Shown here one piece after another: positions 11,207 through 23,231 of a stretch of 64,000 nt of DNA; position 1 is the first letter of the stretch; each line of letters begins with the position of its first letter. Source of the stretch: Rhodosorus marinus (taxonomy: Eukaryota; Rhodophyta; Stylonematophyceae; Stylonematales; Stylonemataceae). The position numbers were made by a program, and so were the translations under genes. Under the pieces are notes generated by a model. It made no database searches, was not told the origin of the DNA, and was given only the letters and a program-made list of their open reading frames with translations. Where the stretch lies: positions 2,170,001-2,234,000 of the forward strand of contig JAMWBK010000003.1 in assembly GCA_029953675.1 (NCBI GenBank), read 5' to 3'.

Positions 11207-13587
11207 TTTGTATTTCCCCTTTTGCGCTTTGAGACCTGGCTGCGTTAGCCTTCACACAAAACAATCAATCCAAGCCCAAAACTACGCAGGGAGACTACTT
11301 CATTCCCCGCGTCTCTTTCAAAAACCAGCGCAGTTTCCTACAAATCCACTCTGCAAACCATCCCGGCCCTCCGCCCGCGTTTCATCAACTCCCCATGAAT
11401 AGAACAAAAGAAAAAGCCAATGCTATCCCAGCGCCAAACCAGTTCAATCTTCCTATTAGTTCACGGAATGTTTACAAAACAAAAGCTTCTTACTCCCTAC
11501 CCTCTCTTCTTCCCTCCCTCCCCCTGCTCGCCCCATTATCTCTCCAACACCCTCTCCATGCCCAGCTGCACACCCACAGTGAGTCACCAGCCAGAAAGAA
11601 AACAAGAAAACTCCAATCAGGAAAAAAAACAAACGTCCTACATCGAAAAAGCGTTTCCTATCATATGCGGATAGGGAAACTCCATCACCCAGCAAATCTT
11701 TTCTTTTGGTTAAAAATTACCATTCAGCGCGCTCTCAGCACAAGATCGTTGAAATTTTAACAAACCAAAGTTTGAGAAATATTTCTATTCATACTTACCA
11801 TACACCCGTTGGGAGGTAAATATTTTTTGACATTATTTAGAATATTAGGGGGGGTACGAGCGACTTATGATTATTGATATCCACCGAAATTTTGACATAT
11901 CATGAATTTAGGTTGATACGTGATGTTTCGAAAGGGGGGTAGATTATATTTTACGTAATAGACCTGGACATATTCGCCTTCGTAGGATTATTGAATAGTC
12001 TAATAAAATTGATCGAATCTTATATTTGATCGAGGGGAATGCACTAGGCGTGGACTCATTTCAATTTTTTTTCTGCGAATCGAATTATGGACGGCAGAAG
12101 GGGCACTGCAGTATTTCAGATACGTTAAGGTGACAGTTAAATGGTACGTGAATTGTTTTTTTCACACAAAAAGTGTTACAAAAGGTTATATGGAATGGAA
12201 GGTCGTCTGTATACGTCGTTTGAAGGAGAGGTGACTGCTAAACCGTTGCAGGCTAGAAATATACCTTTAATATTTACTTTATAGGATGAAATAATGGCAT
12301 GAATGATTTATGTGTCATATGGGTTTCACTTCGTAAACTTTTTGCCGAAGGGGATGGTTTGTAGGATCGTTAGTAGTAGTGGCCCATTCGAGCTAAACGG
12401 ATGTAGCTTGGGATGAAAATGCCACACTCAGACGGTGCTTATTGTCTAGTACTGAGCTTTTCCGTGTAGTTTAGTCCGAGCTGCGCGTGAAAATCCAGCG
12501 TGGCGTGTCTCAAATGCTAAGCATTGGGGGTGTTTATCGTAGAGTATTTGGTACGATAGTGTTGACATCGACCAGGATGGTCTCTCCTTCACCAGCGTTT
12601 TCGGTTATGCAAGCGCAATTCGGTCGCAGCAGGCTAACCCTCCCTCCGCCCCACCCCACCCCGGGGCATGGGCAAGCGCCTCCAGCTGCCGCTACTAAAA
12701 AAATAAAAACTGGGGCAGCCGTGCCCAATTTTTAGTCCAGTATCGAAACGTCCAATTTTAGAAGTGGGCGAGGCCCGCCGGTGAGTACCAAGGTACGAGG
12801 ACTATCAGCTCGTTGTAGAAACCTTATTGTTCGCTCAGCTGGTGTAGGAGTTCCCAAAGAATCCCCCACGTTCACGTACTATCTCTGGCCGCGACAAGAG
12901 TCCCATCCAAGCTGCAAACACGCCCAGCATGGTTCTAGATACCCTCACGTTTAGTGCAGCGCTCGTTTTTAACGGTTGTCCAGAGTTGGACAGGTAGGCA
13001 AGGCTCTGCCCCCTTTCCCAACTGAGCCCTAGAGCTTCCTCCTCATCGCCGCCAAAGCAGACTATTAGGGGAATAGAAATCACAAAAAAAGGTGGGCCTA
13101 TTAGGTTCCGTTGCAACAGCATAACTCCAACAATTGGTTAATATAAGCGAAATAAGAAACCGTATAACCATATGCACAATATCATTCGATACTTATCCGA
13201 TTAAATCATTGTATTGGATAATCGAATTCCGTTGCAATCAGTTCATTGGTATCAATCGTTGAATTGTGTTATTTTATTTACCTTTTTTTTATAATTGATA
13301 TCAACTCCGTTCCATCATCGAGCGATGATCTCAATCAATGAAGAAGCAGCGAAAATGACGGATTTGGAGTGTTTTCGATATGAAATCATATGAAAAACAA
13401 TATTTCACGAGATTTTTTAATGAGTTTTTTTGTTTTGTTTTGGTCGTGGGCGGCTTCGCTCCGATGCTGCAAAGTGAAGGGTGTGGGGAAGAAGGGCTGT
13501 AGTGTGAGTCGTTGATGATCTGCTGAGGAGGATTTGAGAACCTCATCAGAAGGATAACTAGTGAATTTGGAACTGGGTTTTGAAAGG
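11207..13587. other. 2.4-kb divergent spacer (DUF885 gene and carB)
   Basis: No supported gene. 11280-11600 is C/A/T-rich on the plus strand, the leader type seen upstream of minus-strand genes here. About 11750-12350 is A/T-rich. A C-rich run lies at 12641-12667. 13200-13440 is again A/T-rich before the carB start. The open frames at 12487-12735 and 13122-12835 show no domain. Confidence 0.5.
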
Positions 13588-16500
13588 ATGGCTGCGTTTC
13601 TCCTGCCGTCATGTCTTCCATTGTCTGGGAGGTCGGTGCGGTCAGTGTCGCGGGGGGTGTCCGCGCGTGGGAGAAGCGCCAGCGTTCTCATGGCATCGTC
13701 CATCGAGGATCTGGATAAAGATGCCGAAATTGAGAGCAGGATGGGTAAGGAGGAGGTGGATCGAGTCCGGGCGGAGGAACTGAGCGTGTCGATTGAGGAA
13801 TACCCAGAATGGATTAGGGAGTTTCTCGTGCCGCCGATCACGCTGAAGAAGAGAACGGATTTGAAAAAGATTATGGTGATCGGAGCCGGGCCTATTGTCA
13901 TTGGGCAGGCTTGCGAATTTGACTACTCCGGAACTCAGGCCTGTAAAGCTCTCCGCGATGAGGGATACTCAGTTGTGCTCGTTAACTCCAATCCAGCCAC
14001 TATAATGACTGACAACGACACAGCGGACAGGATCTACATAGAACCCCTCACAATCGACGTCTTGGAAAAGGTAATGCAGTACGATTAATCTCCAGAGCGG
14101 AAGTTAAGGCCAATCAGGAAAAGGCACCCGCTAACCACAGAATTTTACACCTCAGATTATCGTCAAGGAAAAGCCTGATGCGCTCCTTCCAACTATGGGA
14201 GGCCAGACAGCCTTAAATCTTTCCACGCGACTCGCCAATGAGGGTATCCTGGACAAGTACGGTGTGGAGTTGATTGGCGCGAAGCTGGACGCTATTGAGA
14301 AGGGTGAAGATCGACTGCTGTTCAGGAACGCCATGGAGAAAATCGGGGTCCCTTGTTGCCCGTCTGTCGTCGTTAACAATCTGCAGGTATCATTCTCACC
14401 AGCATTCATCTCTTTCAACTTTCAGAGAACACCACTCAAGTGGGCGAGCGAAAATCTTGGCTTTTGTAGGAAGCCGAAGCTGCAGCGGAGGAGATTGGAA
14501 GTTACCCATTGATCATCCGACCAGCGTATACGCTGGGTGGAACTGGTGGAGGTATTGGGTACAATCCGGAGGAGTATATGGAGATTGCCAAGGGTGGTCT
14601 GGATGCATCACCAGTCACGCAGATCTTGGTGGAGAAATCTCTTCTCGGTTGGAAGGAGTACGAGCTTGAAGTAGGGCTCCCATCGTCGTGGTTTTTTCAG
14701 GATTCTTAGATGGTTAAGCTGAAAGTTCTGCAATATGTACAGGTTATGAGAGACGGAGCTGACAACGTCGTCATCGTCTGTTCGATTGAGAATATTGATC
14801 CGATGGGTGTACACACGGGAGACTCAATAACCGTAGCACCGACTTTGACCTTGACAGACAAAGAGTACCAAAGGCTTCGTGACATGTCCATCGCCATCAT
14901 CAGGGAGATCGGTGTTGACACTGGTGGCAGTAACATCCAGTTTGCAGTGAGTCTAAATGAACAACAAGTGCCTTTCCAGGGAGTACACCTACCCTTTATG
15001 AGTAATGTTCAAATCGAGTGCCTCTGCTTTCTTACAGGTAAATCCGGAGAATGGAGACGTGATTGTGATTGAAATGAATCCACGTGTTTCTCGATCGTCA
15101 GCACTGGCCTCCAAGGCGACTGGGTTCCCAATCGCGAAGCTTGCGGCGAAGCTTTCTGTTGGTCTCTCTCTCGCAGATATTCAAAATGATATCACTTTGA
15201 AGACCCCGGCGTCGTTTGAACCCACCCTGGATTATATTGTGACTAAGGTATCAGAATAAGCATTCCATATTCGAGAACTCCAGACTAACGTACCCCTACT
15301 CGAGATACGCCTGGCGCTGCTGTTGCTAAGACTTTTGCTCCGTTGCCAAACTTCTACCTCGTGACGTTCAGGTGCCAAGATTCGCATTTGAGAAATTCCC
15401 AGGGGCGTCAAACGTGCTGAGCACGCAAATGAGAGCTGTAGGAGAGGCCATGGCCATCGGCAGAACATTCCGCGAGTCCATCCAGAAGTGTTTCCGTTCT
15501 CTCGAGACTGGACGGGCCGGATGGGGTTTCGATTCGAAGAAGATGGAATTCGCATCAAAGGAGGATCTGATGGCCGCGCTTCGAATTCCAACTCCTGAAA
15601 GGTGAGGAAGGGGTCCAGTCAAACCTACGCTAAACTCCAGGAAGCTAAGGAGCTTTGTGCTTAATCACTTCGGCTGGAAAACTAGGATCTTCTACATCTT
15701 CAACGCGTTTGAGATGGGTCTTACTATAGAAGAAATTTTTGACATCTCCCGGTATGATCCGTGGGTCTTGCACAACCTGAGGAGTATCTACGATACCGGA
15801 ATGGGGATGCAGGGAAGACTACTTGAAGAGATTGGTGCAGAGGAATTGTTTGAAATGAAATCAATGGGATTCTCCGATGTGCAAATCTCTGAACTCTGCA
15901 ATGTATCCGAAAATGAGGTGGGATAACTTTGACTTGATGTGCGCACAGTTTGATACCGATCTGATCTTGCTTTGTCGATGTTTCAAGGTCCGTCATAGGC
16001 GAAAAGCTCTGGGTCTAAAACCCGTCTACAAGACTGTAGATACTTGCGCATCAGAGTTCGAGGCCTATACTCCATACTTGTACTCTACCTACGAATCCAC
16101 GAGTGTTTGGGGAGAGGACATTGCTGCAGGGTTCAGCAGTGAAGTACCACCTTCAACGGGGAAGAACAAGGTCGTCATTCTTGGAGGAGGGCCTAATCGA
16201 ATCGGCCAGGGTATTGAGTTTGACTATTGCTGTGTTCACGCGTGTTTCGAGCTCAGGTATGGCTGGTAACCATCCTGGGGCAAGCCCTGCGAAATTTTTG
16301 AGTTGCTCAGTGAACCAAACGTTCGTTTGTTTTCTGTAGGGAGCAAGGATTCGAGACCGTCATGATTAACAGCAACCCAGAAACCGTATCAACCGACTAT
16401 GATACGTCTGACAGGCTCTACTTTGAGCCACTTACGTTTGAAGATGTCGTAGCTGTTCTCGAAGCCGAGAAACCTGATGGAATTATAGTCCAGTTTGGAG

Positions 16501-18328
16501 GTCAGACTCCTTTGAAGCTCGCTGTGCCTCTGCAGAGGTACCTTGCATCGGATGAGGCCAAGGAGGTAAGCAGTAGGAGCTCTTGACAAATCTATACAAT
16601 TGTTTTGGTTGCTCGATTGACACTCGAGCTCAATTTTGATTGTCCAGGCTGGATTGGGACACACGAAGATCTTGGGAACATCACCGGATTCCATTGACGC
16701 TGCAGAAGATCGGGACCGATTCGCAGCGATTCTCGATGAGCTTGGAATCAGGCAACCCGCAAACGGCCTTGCAACAAGTATGGCCGAGGCCAAGGATGCC
16801 GCGGATAGAATCGGATATCCTGTAGTGGTGCGACCGAGCTACGTCCTCGGTGGTCGAGGAATGGAGATCGTATATGACGAGGAGGAGCTCGCGAAATACA
16901 TGACCGCAGACGTGGTTGTGGAAAGCGAACATCCCGTTCTTATTGACAGATTTTTGACGAATGCCACTGAAGTTGATGTTGATGCACTTGCCGGTAAGGG
17001 CGCCAACATAGCAGGAACTTTCGTTCAAAGTACTGGACTCTTAGCCCTTATATTTCCCTCGATTTGCACAGATACCGAGGGCAACGTCGTAATTGGAGGA
17101 ATCATGGAGCACATTGAAGAGGCTGGAATTCACTCTGGTGACTCTGCGTGCTCGTTGCCAACAGTTTCTATATCATACAACGCGATGGTCACCATCAGAG
17201 GCTGGTCCGTCGCACTGGCGAAACGCCTGAAGGTCGTTGGTCTGATGAATATTCAGTGGGCTGTTCAAGGGGAAGATGTCTATATTCTAGAAGCCAACCC
17301 AAGGGCCTCCCGAACGGTAACATCGTCTCCATTCACCTTGAAGCCGAACGCAGCTGCTCATTCTATCTCAACGACTATTTCATAGGTTCCTTTCGTGAGC
17401 AAAGCAATCGGCAGGCCACTGGCCAAGCTCGCTTCAAGATTGATGGTAGGCTCGTCCCTTGATGAACTGGACTTCAAGACCGAGATCATTCCGAGGCATA
17501 TCGCGGTGAAGGAGGCAGTGCTTCCGTTTTCAAAGTTCCAAGGCGCTGATATCGTCCTCTCTCCAGAGATGAGGTCTACCGGTAAGCTCATGTACTGACG
17601 CGGCAAGCTATGGTCTTGAATCTGCGAAGCGTTCTATTAACGTTTGTTTGCCTGAATTTGCTAGGCGAGGTGATGGGAATTGACACCTCCTTCGGAGCAG
17701 CGTTTTACAAGGCCCAGATTGCAGCGGGGCTCAGTCTTCCTACAGAAGGATCTATTTTTATGTCCGCCAATGATCGTGATAAGCCCGCTTGCTTGAACCT
17801 CGCCAGGGACTTTCTGGATATGGGGTGAGCTAGCTCGTTGAAGCATCCTCCTTTTGCATCAAGAGTTTACGGGTTCTTACGTAAAACAAATTCGCTTTTC
17901 TTTCCCGAGCAGGTACAAAATCCTAGCTACGCGTGGAACTTTCTCGTATCTAGTTAAGAACGGTCTGAACCCTCCAGAAGTTGAAATGATACTGAAGGTG
18001 CACGAGGGAAGACCGCACGTCATTGACTCACTGAAAAGTCAGAATATTAGTCTGTTTATCATGACACCTGCATCTGACGAGCATCCGAGTTCTGGACGAG
18101 CGGTAAGTACTAGCCTCCGATGTGGGCCAGGTACAAGAAACAAGGACTCGCCATCTAATCACCGTGTTTGTCGGACTCCCTGAACAGGTTCGTCGAGCCG
18201 CAGTGATGAGTAAGATCCCAGTCGTCACCACTGTCAGTGGAGCACGAGCCACAGCACAGGCCCTTCGATTACTGAAATCTCAGCCAGTTGAAGTCCAAGC
18301 TATGCAAGACTACCACCCGTCTAATTAA
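13588..18328 (+). CDS. carB: plastid carbamoyl-phosphate synthase, large (ammonia) chain
   Basis: Fifteen exons: 13588-14070, 14156-14386, 14470-14670, 14743-14946, 15038-15247, 15372-15601, 15686-15917, 15988-16256, 16340-16565, 16648-16993, 17072-17316, 17386-17581, 17665-17824, 17913-18102, 18188-18328; 1187 aa. It makes carbamoyl phosphate for arginine and pyrimidine synthesis. Two ATP-grasp halves are visible: [34 protein letters not shown] and [20 protein letters not shown] in the first; [38 protein letters not shown] and [18 protein letters not shown] in the second. They are followed by a C-terminal MGS-like allosteric domain ([24 protein letters not shown]). It is a separate large chain, not a CAD fusion. 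The N-terminus ([12 protein letters not shown], Arg/Ser-rich to about residue 35) is an F-type plastid leader. Red algal plastid genomes usually carry carA, so the glutaminase partner may be plastid-encoded; that is an inference. Several introns keep the frame open, which hides them from simple ORF scans. Confidence 0.95.
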
Positions 18329-18622
18329 ACAACATAGGCCCCGAAAATACTGAAGAATTCCAGTGAGTTTTCTTGTTTATGAACTCCAAACGAAACGGCA
18401 GCAGTCACTTTCCACGTCATTAGTTAGCACATGGTGTGCCGGCTTAGGACTTGAGACCCATGGCATCACTATGAGCGTCAAGGAGCCAGGCCTTTATTGG
18501 GAGGCGTTTCTTCCGCTCCAAAGGCATCTTTCATCACCGTGCTAGGAGCGTAGTTTTTTCTCTAGCTGATGTCGCACGCAATGAAGAGCATGAGATTTAA
18601 ACCGTGGCTTCTTCGCGATCTC

Positions 18623-20232
18623 CTAGAGGGGTAGAACGGCCTTAGCTAGACTGAAGACTGATTCGCTCTTCAACATAGTGTACGCAGTCCCAAGCATAAT
18701 AGCACAAGTCAGGGAGAATACAATTTGGGTCACAACAGTTTTGGCCAAGGTCTCTCTTTTCCAGGGAACTGGCCTTCCAGGGAATCGCCTGCAGAAACAT
18801 CGCAAATACGTTTAGCATCGAGAAGGTGCCCCCCGGAAGGATGTTTTGCTTTTACCCCGTCCTCTTGAAGGTCTCCAGCAGCTCATCCTTCTCCTTGTAT
18901 AGATTGTAAAGGAACTTGTTCATCTGCTCTTCGTTGTCGGTCGGGACGTTCTTCAGGTCGATCCTCCTCTGATAAACCTAGCAAAAAGACGAGGTTTCCA
19001 ATACAAAACCTGTTAAACAGCTACTCGGCTCTCTAGGTAGGTGGTGAGGGCCTGCGTCCCTCACCTTTACGACTCTGTGTTTGCCAAAGCAGAACAATGA
19101 TAACGTATCGAGGAAAGGGGGCAACGGATTCAAGTCCTCGTCATCCCTGTATCCTATCGTAATGTCGTATATTGCGCCGATCTGATCCCCCAAACCATTC
19201 AAGATCATCTGGAAGCCTTTGGTCCTTGGCAGCAAAACGTTGTTGAGTACCTACGAAGGTTCGATCGTGAACATGAGTTCCGATGAGCATTCCAACATGT
19301 CTGAGGACGAGGGATGAGCTCTGAGCAAGAACTGGCTTGGCGGCAGAGTGCACTCCTGATTTGCGGGTCGCTCAGATCAAGATAAGGATCCACATGCAAG
19401 AGCAAGGTGGTTCTTGCTTTTCTGGGTTCAGTACCGGTAAATCACGTTTCTTGGCAAAGCCCCGCGATTCCGCCAGCTTCTTCTTGGTGAGTCTTGTTCC
19501 TTCAAAATAGCTGACGATCCAGAACGGTCTTTTGACGTTTGGGTCATGAAGCTGCGAGAAGACCTAAGGATGACGAACAACGTATGAATTCCATGAGTCT
19601 TCTGGGGTATTGGAGCTTTTCTGCGTAGTCAAAGCACAACAGGACAAGTTACCTTTTCAAATTTTTTCTTGGCTTTGTCAGAAGTCCTCTTGATGAAAAC
19701 ACAGGCCTGGGTGAAGTAAGCACCGAGACCATAAACTGGGAAAAGAAGCAAGGGGCGCTTTGCAAGGAATTTCAAGTCTCCATCTCTCCCAGAGCGTCTT
19801 GCAAGGCAGAACATGATCACGCTATCCATCCATGTTCGATGATTGCAGGCCACTAGAGCACGTTCATTGCCTGGCAGTGTTTCACCGGTCACTTCAAGGT
19901 AAAGGCCTCCGAAGCGTTCGATGTGAAAAGTATAAGGTGATAGCCAATGGGACACCTACCAAGTACAGGGGGAATACAAGATCGTAAAGGTCTGTTAAAA
20001 TCACTGATTGTTGGAAACGCGCCCACTTTCAAACGCACAGCCCCACCGTCCAACCGCAGATGTCGGCTACTGCTTGCTTCTTCCCCAGCACTTGGAGGGT
20101 GTACTTCACCAAAGGAAAGACGACAACGACAGTCCAAAAGCTCGTTAACGTATAAAACAAACCAGCTATCAAAAGACCCGGCAGAAACACAAGTCTAAGC
20201 ACCAAGTCTGCAGCGCCCTCATCCATAGGCAT
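18623..20232 (-). CDS. LPAT4/5- and AGPAT-like lysophospholipid acyltransferase
   Basis: Six exons: 20232-20035, 19955-19653, 19563-19435, 19250-19065, 18977-18856, 18788-18623; 367 aa. It is a PlsC-superfamily acyltransferase of the eukaryotic ER type that acylates lysophosphatidic acid or related lysolipids. Seen: N-terminal membrane segments, the catalytic HX4D in CNHRTWMDS, the acceptor-binding FEGTRLT, and the subfamily block LLPRTKGFQMIL. The exon 3/exon 4 join (DLP to VLNNVLLPRTKGF) restores the family's ELPVPRNVLIPRTKGF-like order across a 184-nt intron whose donor repeats the first bases of the next exon. The C-terminus has a further hydrophobic segment (VVTQIVFSLTCAIMLGTAYT). The end of exon 1 is uncertain: an alternative phase-0 donor 12 nt upstream would remove four residues. 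It is distinct from the plastid-type enzyme at 42.3-43.5 kb. Confidence 0.87.
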
Positions 20233-20680
20233 CTCGACCGGAAAACAAAGTACCTGTTCGTCAGTCAGCTACATCGAACAGATCGCTTTCACCCCAAGGC
20301 CAGAGCAAATCACCCGAAAGGAGCAAAACTCCAAAAACATTGAGCAGAAAAAAAAAAAGACATAGATCGTTTTGCGATGATCGACTTACTTCTCAAGCCG
20401 CTCAATGTGCTCTCTAAACAGTCCACAAAAGAAAAAGCTCTCTAAAGACCAAATTACTGCCCTCAGAGGAGACAATCAGTCAGCACTCTTATCCTTCCTT
20501 GAAGTCTCCTCTATCTCTAAAATCTCTAGATGCCAAACCCGTCAAGAATCCAGACCGAGCGATCCTCTCCAATCCCTCATCTCAGCTGCCATATTCTCGT
20601 CTCCAGTTGTCATCCTCTTCACCAGAATCTATCCCATTCATAATTTGGACATAAATATTCATAAAATGATAAGTTCGATG
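20233..20680. other. upstream part of the divergent LPAT / dCTPase spacer
   Basis: No supported gene. 20260-20660 is C/A/T-rich on the plus strand, as expected upstream of the minus-strand acyltransferase. An A run lies at 20347-20357. Confidence 0.5.
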
Positions 20681-21175
20681 TGATCGCGGATGTCTTCTTT
20701 AGGGTTTTTGGATGGGAAGGGTTCTACTACTGCGAGGGAGCTCTTTGGGGAGAGCAAGGCAGACATTCTGTTCATGTTTGGTGGATGAAGTAGTTGTTTT
20801 ACCAAAGCTCTGATTTGATCCCATCGATGATTACCAAATAGTTCTTCACAAGGACGATAAGTTTCAAATTTGATCGCGGATGTCTGGGATTGGAGTTGCT
20901 GTACTGAGCAGCTTTTAGGGTGAGCAAGGCAGACAATCTGTGCGCGTTTGGTGGATGAAGCAGTTGGTTTAGGAATAGCCAGATTCGATTCCAGCTATAT
21001 CCGCCAAGGAGATATTCTGAAAAAAAACAAAAGGATGTTTTCCCGTGTGATAGTGGATGATTTCTTCAGGGTTTGGATTGGAGCTGCACTGCTGACGAGC
21101 GTTCGGGGTGAGTAAGGCAGACAGTCCATGCGTCTTTGGCGGATGAAGCAGTCGGTTCCCAGTAGCGGATATCTC
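20668..21175. repeat. three degenerate direct repeats, about 177-190 bp period
   Basis: Three related units begin at about 20681, 20871 and 21048. Shared blocks in order are TGATCGCGGATGTCT (TGATAGTGGATGATT in unit 3), a T/G-rich stretch with GGTTT or GGAGT, GAGCAAGGCAGACA (GAGTAAGGCAGACA in unit 3), and TTTGGTGGATGAAGCAGT (one mismatch in unit 1, one in unit 3). The first two units are both preceded by GATAAGTT. The array ends about 100 bp before the start codon of the dCTP pyrophosphatase gene, so it probably covers promoter and/or leader sequence. There are no stop-free frames across the units and no transposase or terminal inverted repeats. Confidence 0.75.
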
Positions 21176-21273
21176 TGACAGATCTAGGATAGAAGAGCGC
21201 TGCTGATATTTTTGGTCTTCAGCTTGACTTTTTGGGAGCGTCTTCTGGATAGTACGTTGACAACGTTGTAGCG

Positions 21274-21909
21274 ATGGTTGGGGAAGCGAAATGGAATGCT
21301 TTGAGTTTCGAAGAGGTTCGATCCAAATCTGAGAAGTTTTCCGAAGATCGAGATTGGAACCAGTTCCATACGCCGAGGAACTTGCTGCTGGCGATGGTCG
21401 GCGAGGTTGGCGAGTTGTCGGAGTGTTTCCAGTGGAAGGGCGAGGTTGCAGAGAACCTGAAAGGGTTCTCGGACGCTGAGAAGCATCACATCGGAGAAGA
21501 AATGTCTGACGTTCTGGTATACCTGATCAGGCTTGCTGATAAATGCGGTGTCGACCTGCCCAGCGCTGTGCTTGCAAAAATGATTAAAAACGAAGAAAAG
21601 GTGTGGATCAAGAACGCGACGAATTGTGCCATTGCTCTCGTGCTTACTTCCGTGGTCTCTTTCTCGTGGTGACATTAGTACCCGGCTCATCTTGCGAGGG
21701 GTAGATCTACTAAGTATACAGAGCTTGAGCGGGAGAGTGCTTCGAAAATAAGTCAAGTAGAGCCGGAGAGGGACTCTGAAAACCAACCCGAGCATGAAGA
21801 CAAACATGGTAAACCACACTTCTGGTCAACTTGCATTGGAAGACCTAGCTTCGTCAAACTTGGCGAGGAAGTTTGTAGCCTCATAAGGTCGGCCCTCTCA
21901 GCTTGTTAG
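21274..21909 (+). CDS. dCTP pyrophosphatase / MazG-like (DCTPP1, XTP3TPA family)
   Basis: Two exons: 21274-21600 and 21679-21909; 185 aa. It is an all-alpha NTP pyrophosphatase that hydrolyses dCTP and modified deoxycytidine triphosphates to clean the nucleotide pool. The MazG core is clear: RDWNQFHTPRNLLLAMVGEVGELSE has the Mg-binding ExxE (EVGELSE), and IGEEMSDVLVYLIRLAD has the second acidic pair (EExxD). After the intron KYPAHLARGRSTKYT matches the KYP-x-x-x-A-x-G block of DCTPP1. The tail after that is longer than in animal DCTPP1 and has no known domain. It contains a possible further donor (CATG/GTAAAC near 21811), so the last 30 residues are less certain. The next gene starts only 81 bp past this stop. 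Confidence 0.88.
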
Positions 21910-21990
21910 ATTGAAGACCGTCTGTCACAAGTAGGCAATCTCGTTCTGGAGGATCGCTCACACCGAATCTTCCTCTTTTCCTTATCTGTG

Positions 21991-22852
21991 ATGTGCTTAG
22001 TCAGCGAACTCGGAAAATACGAATACTGGAGCTCTACGTACGAAAGGGAGCTTGAAGATTTCCACGAAGAAGGTGCCTACGGCGAGGACTGGTTTTCCCG
22101 TCATACTGGACGCGGAAGGTAAGTCACCTTTCCTTGTCGGCGAAGCGTCGGAGTTGTTCAAGACTGGCTCGTGCGACTTTCTCACAGACTGCGAAAGTTT
22201 ATCGAGGACCAGATCATTAACGCCTTCGGGCAATCAAGTATAGGTCTGCTTGATGTTGGCTGCGGAAACGGACTGTTCCTGATGGAAGCGGCTCAGTCAG
22301 AGAGATTAACCTTCCAGGAGTTGCTCGGTATCGACTACGCCATGAACGCAATTGAAGTATGCCGGGCCTATCAAGAGAAAAAGTTAAAAAATCGGGACTG
22401 GATGACAGCGACACAGGAGGGAATAGATCGAATCAAGTTTAGCCTTATGGTGAGCAGCATTTGTTAGATTGCTAGGAAGATTGCAAACTGGACGAGAGCT
22501 GAATCTGAGTGGGCATTGGCAGGACTTTCTGGACAACTCTCTCGAGACAAGATCCTTTGAGGTTGTCCACGATAAGGGCACGCTAGACGCAATGTACTTA
22601 AGTAGTGACGAAAATTTGGGTCTGTATATGAGAAACTTGGCACGTGTTCTGACTGATCGCGGATTGTTCATTATCACGTCATGCAATTTGACGAAGGAGG
22701 AGCTGATGAGGCTCTTCAGTCCGCCGGTCTTCCGTTCTGCCAAACTGTTGGATGAGCTTTCGCATACGTCTTTCACGTTCGGCGGCCAGAAGGGATCAGC
22801 TGTGACCACTTTGGCGATTGAGCTAACCCCAGGCGCGCCGCCGAGGACTTGA
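21991..22852 (+). CDS. EFM4 / METTL10-type eEF1A lysine methyltransferase
   Basis: Three exons: 21991-22118, 22188-22449, 22523-22852; 239 aa. It is a seven-beta-strand SAM methyltransferase; characterised relatives (yeast Efm4, human EEF1AKMT2) methylate a lysine on elongation factor 1A in the cytosol. Seen: the family N-terminus SELGKYEYWSSTYERELEDF and GEDWF, SAM motif I LLDVGCGNGLFL, HDKGTLDAM (family DKGTxDA), ITSCNLTKEEL, and FTFGGQKGSAVTTLAIEL at the end, which parallels FSFGG-x3-GNSVAALVF of METTL10. The third exon acceptor (CAG at 22520-22522) was chosen because it gives DFLDNS directly after SLM with a typical 73-nt intron; AG sites upstream break the frame or add residues. The start ATG is 81 bp from the previous stop. 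Confidence 0.87.
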
Positions 22853-23231
22853 TTGTACTGCTACAAGACTGCTGAGATAGCAACGCAGAGGATTAGGAGC
22901 TCGGCATATGATTGGCGTCAGCATGGAGAGCTTTTCGACAAACGTGGATTCAATGAATAGATCACTCACTCATGCAAAGTGCGATTCGATCCCAAGCAAT
23001 TGAGAAACGCCTCACTATATCCTAAAGAAATACACGGCACCACTTCGCGATTCTGGCGGTTGGAGATCTCCAAAAACAAAGCCATGAACCTGCAGCGTAA
23101 GGTATGACAGCCTGCTTCTTTGTGGACGGAGCTCGATGATCACTGAGTACAAAATGAAGATATCTCTCACATCGAGAACCTCGCATCGGCTATCGCAACC
23201 AGTTAGAAGACGTGTGCGAAGCGAGTCATGG
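22853..23231. other. short convergent spacer
   Basis: This lies between the 3' ends of the EFM4-type gene and the minus-strand zinc-ribbon/RRM gene. No supported gene or RNA. Confidence 0.5.

Noticed and set aside
11395..11760. 121-codon plus frame rich in Ser, Pro and Leu
   Set aside because: Product of the C/A/T-rich leader of the DUF885 gene; no motif.
12641..12667. C-rich tract as a possible telomere-like or i-motif element
   Set aside because: Irregular spacing and no repeat unit; only ordinary C-rich spacer can be supported.
20668..21175. The triple repeat as a transposon or CRISPR-like array
   Set aside because: Units are about 180 bp, diverged, with no terminal inverted repeats, no target duplication visible and no spacer/repeat alternation.
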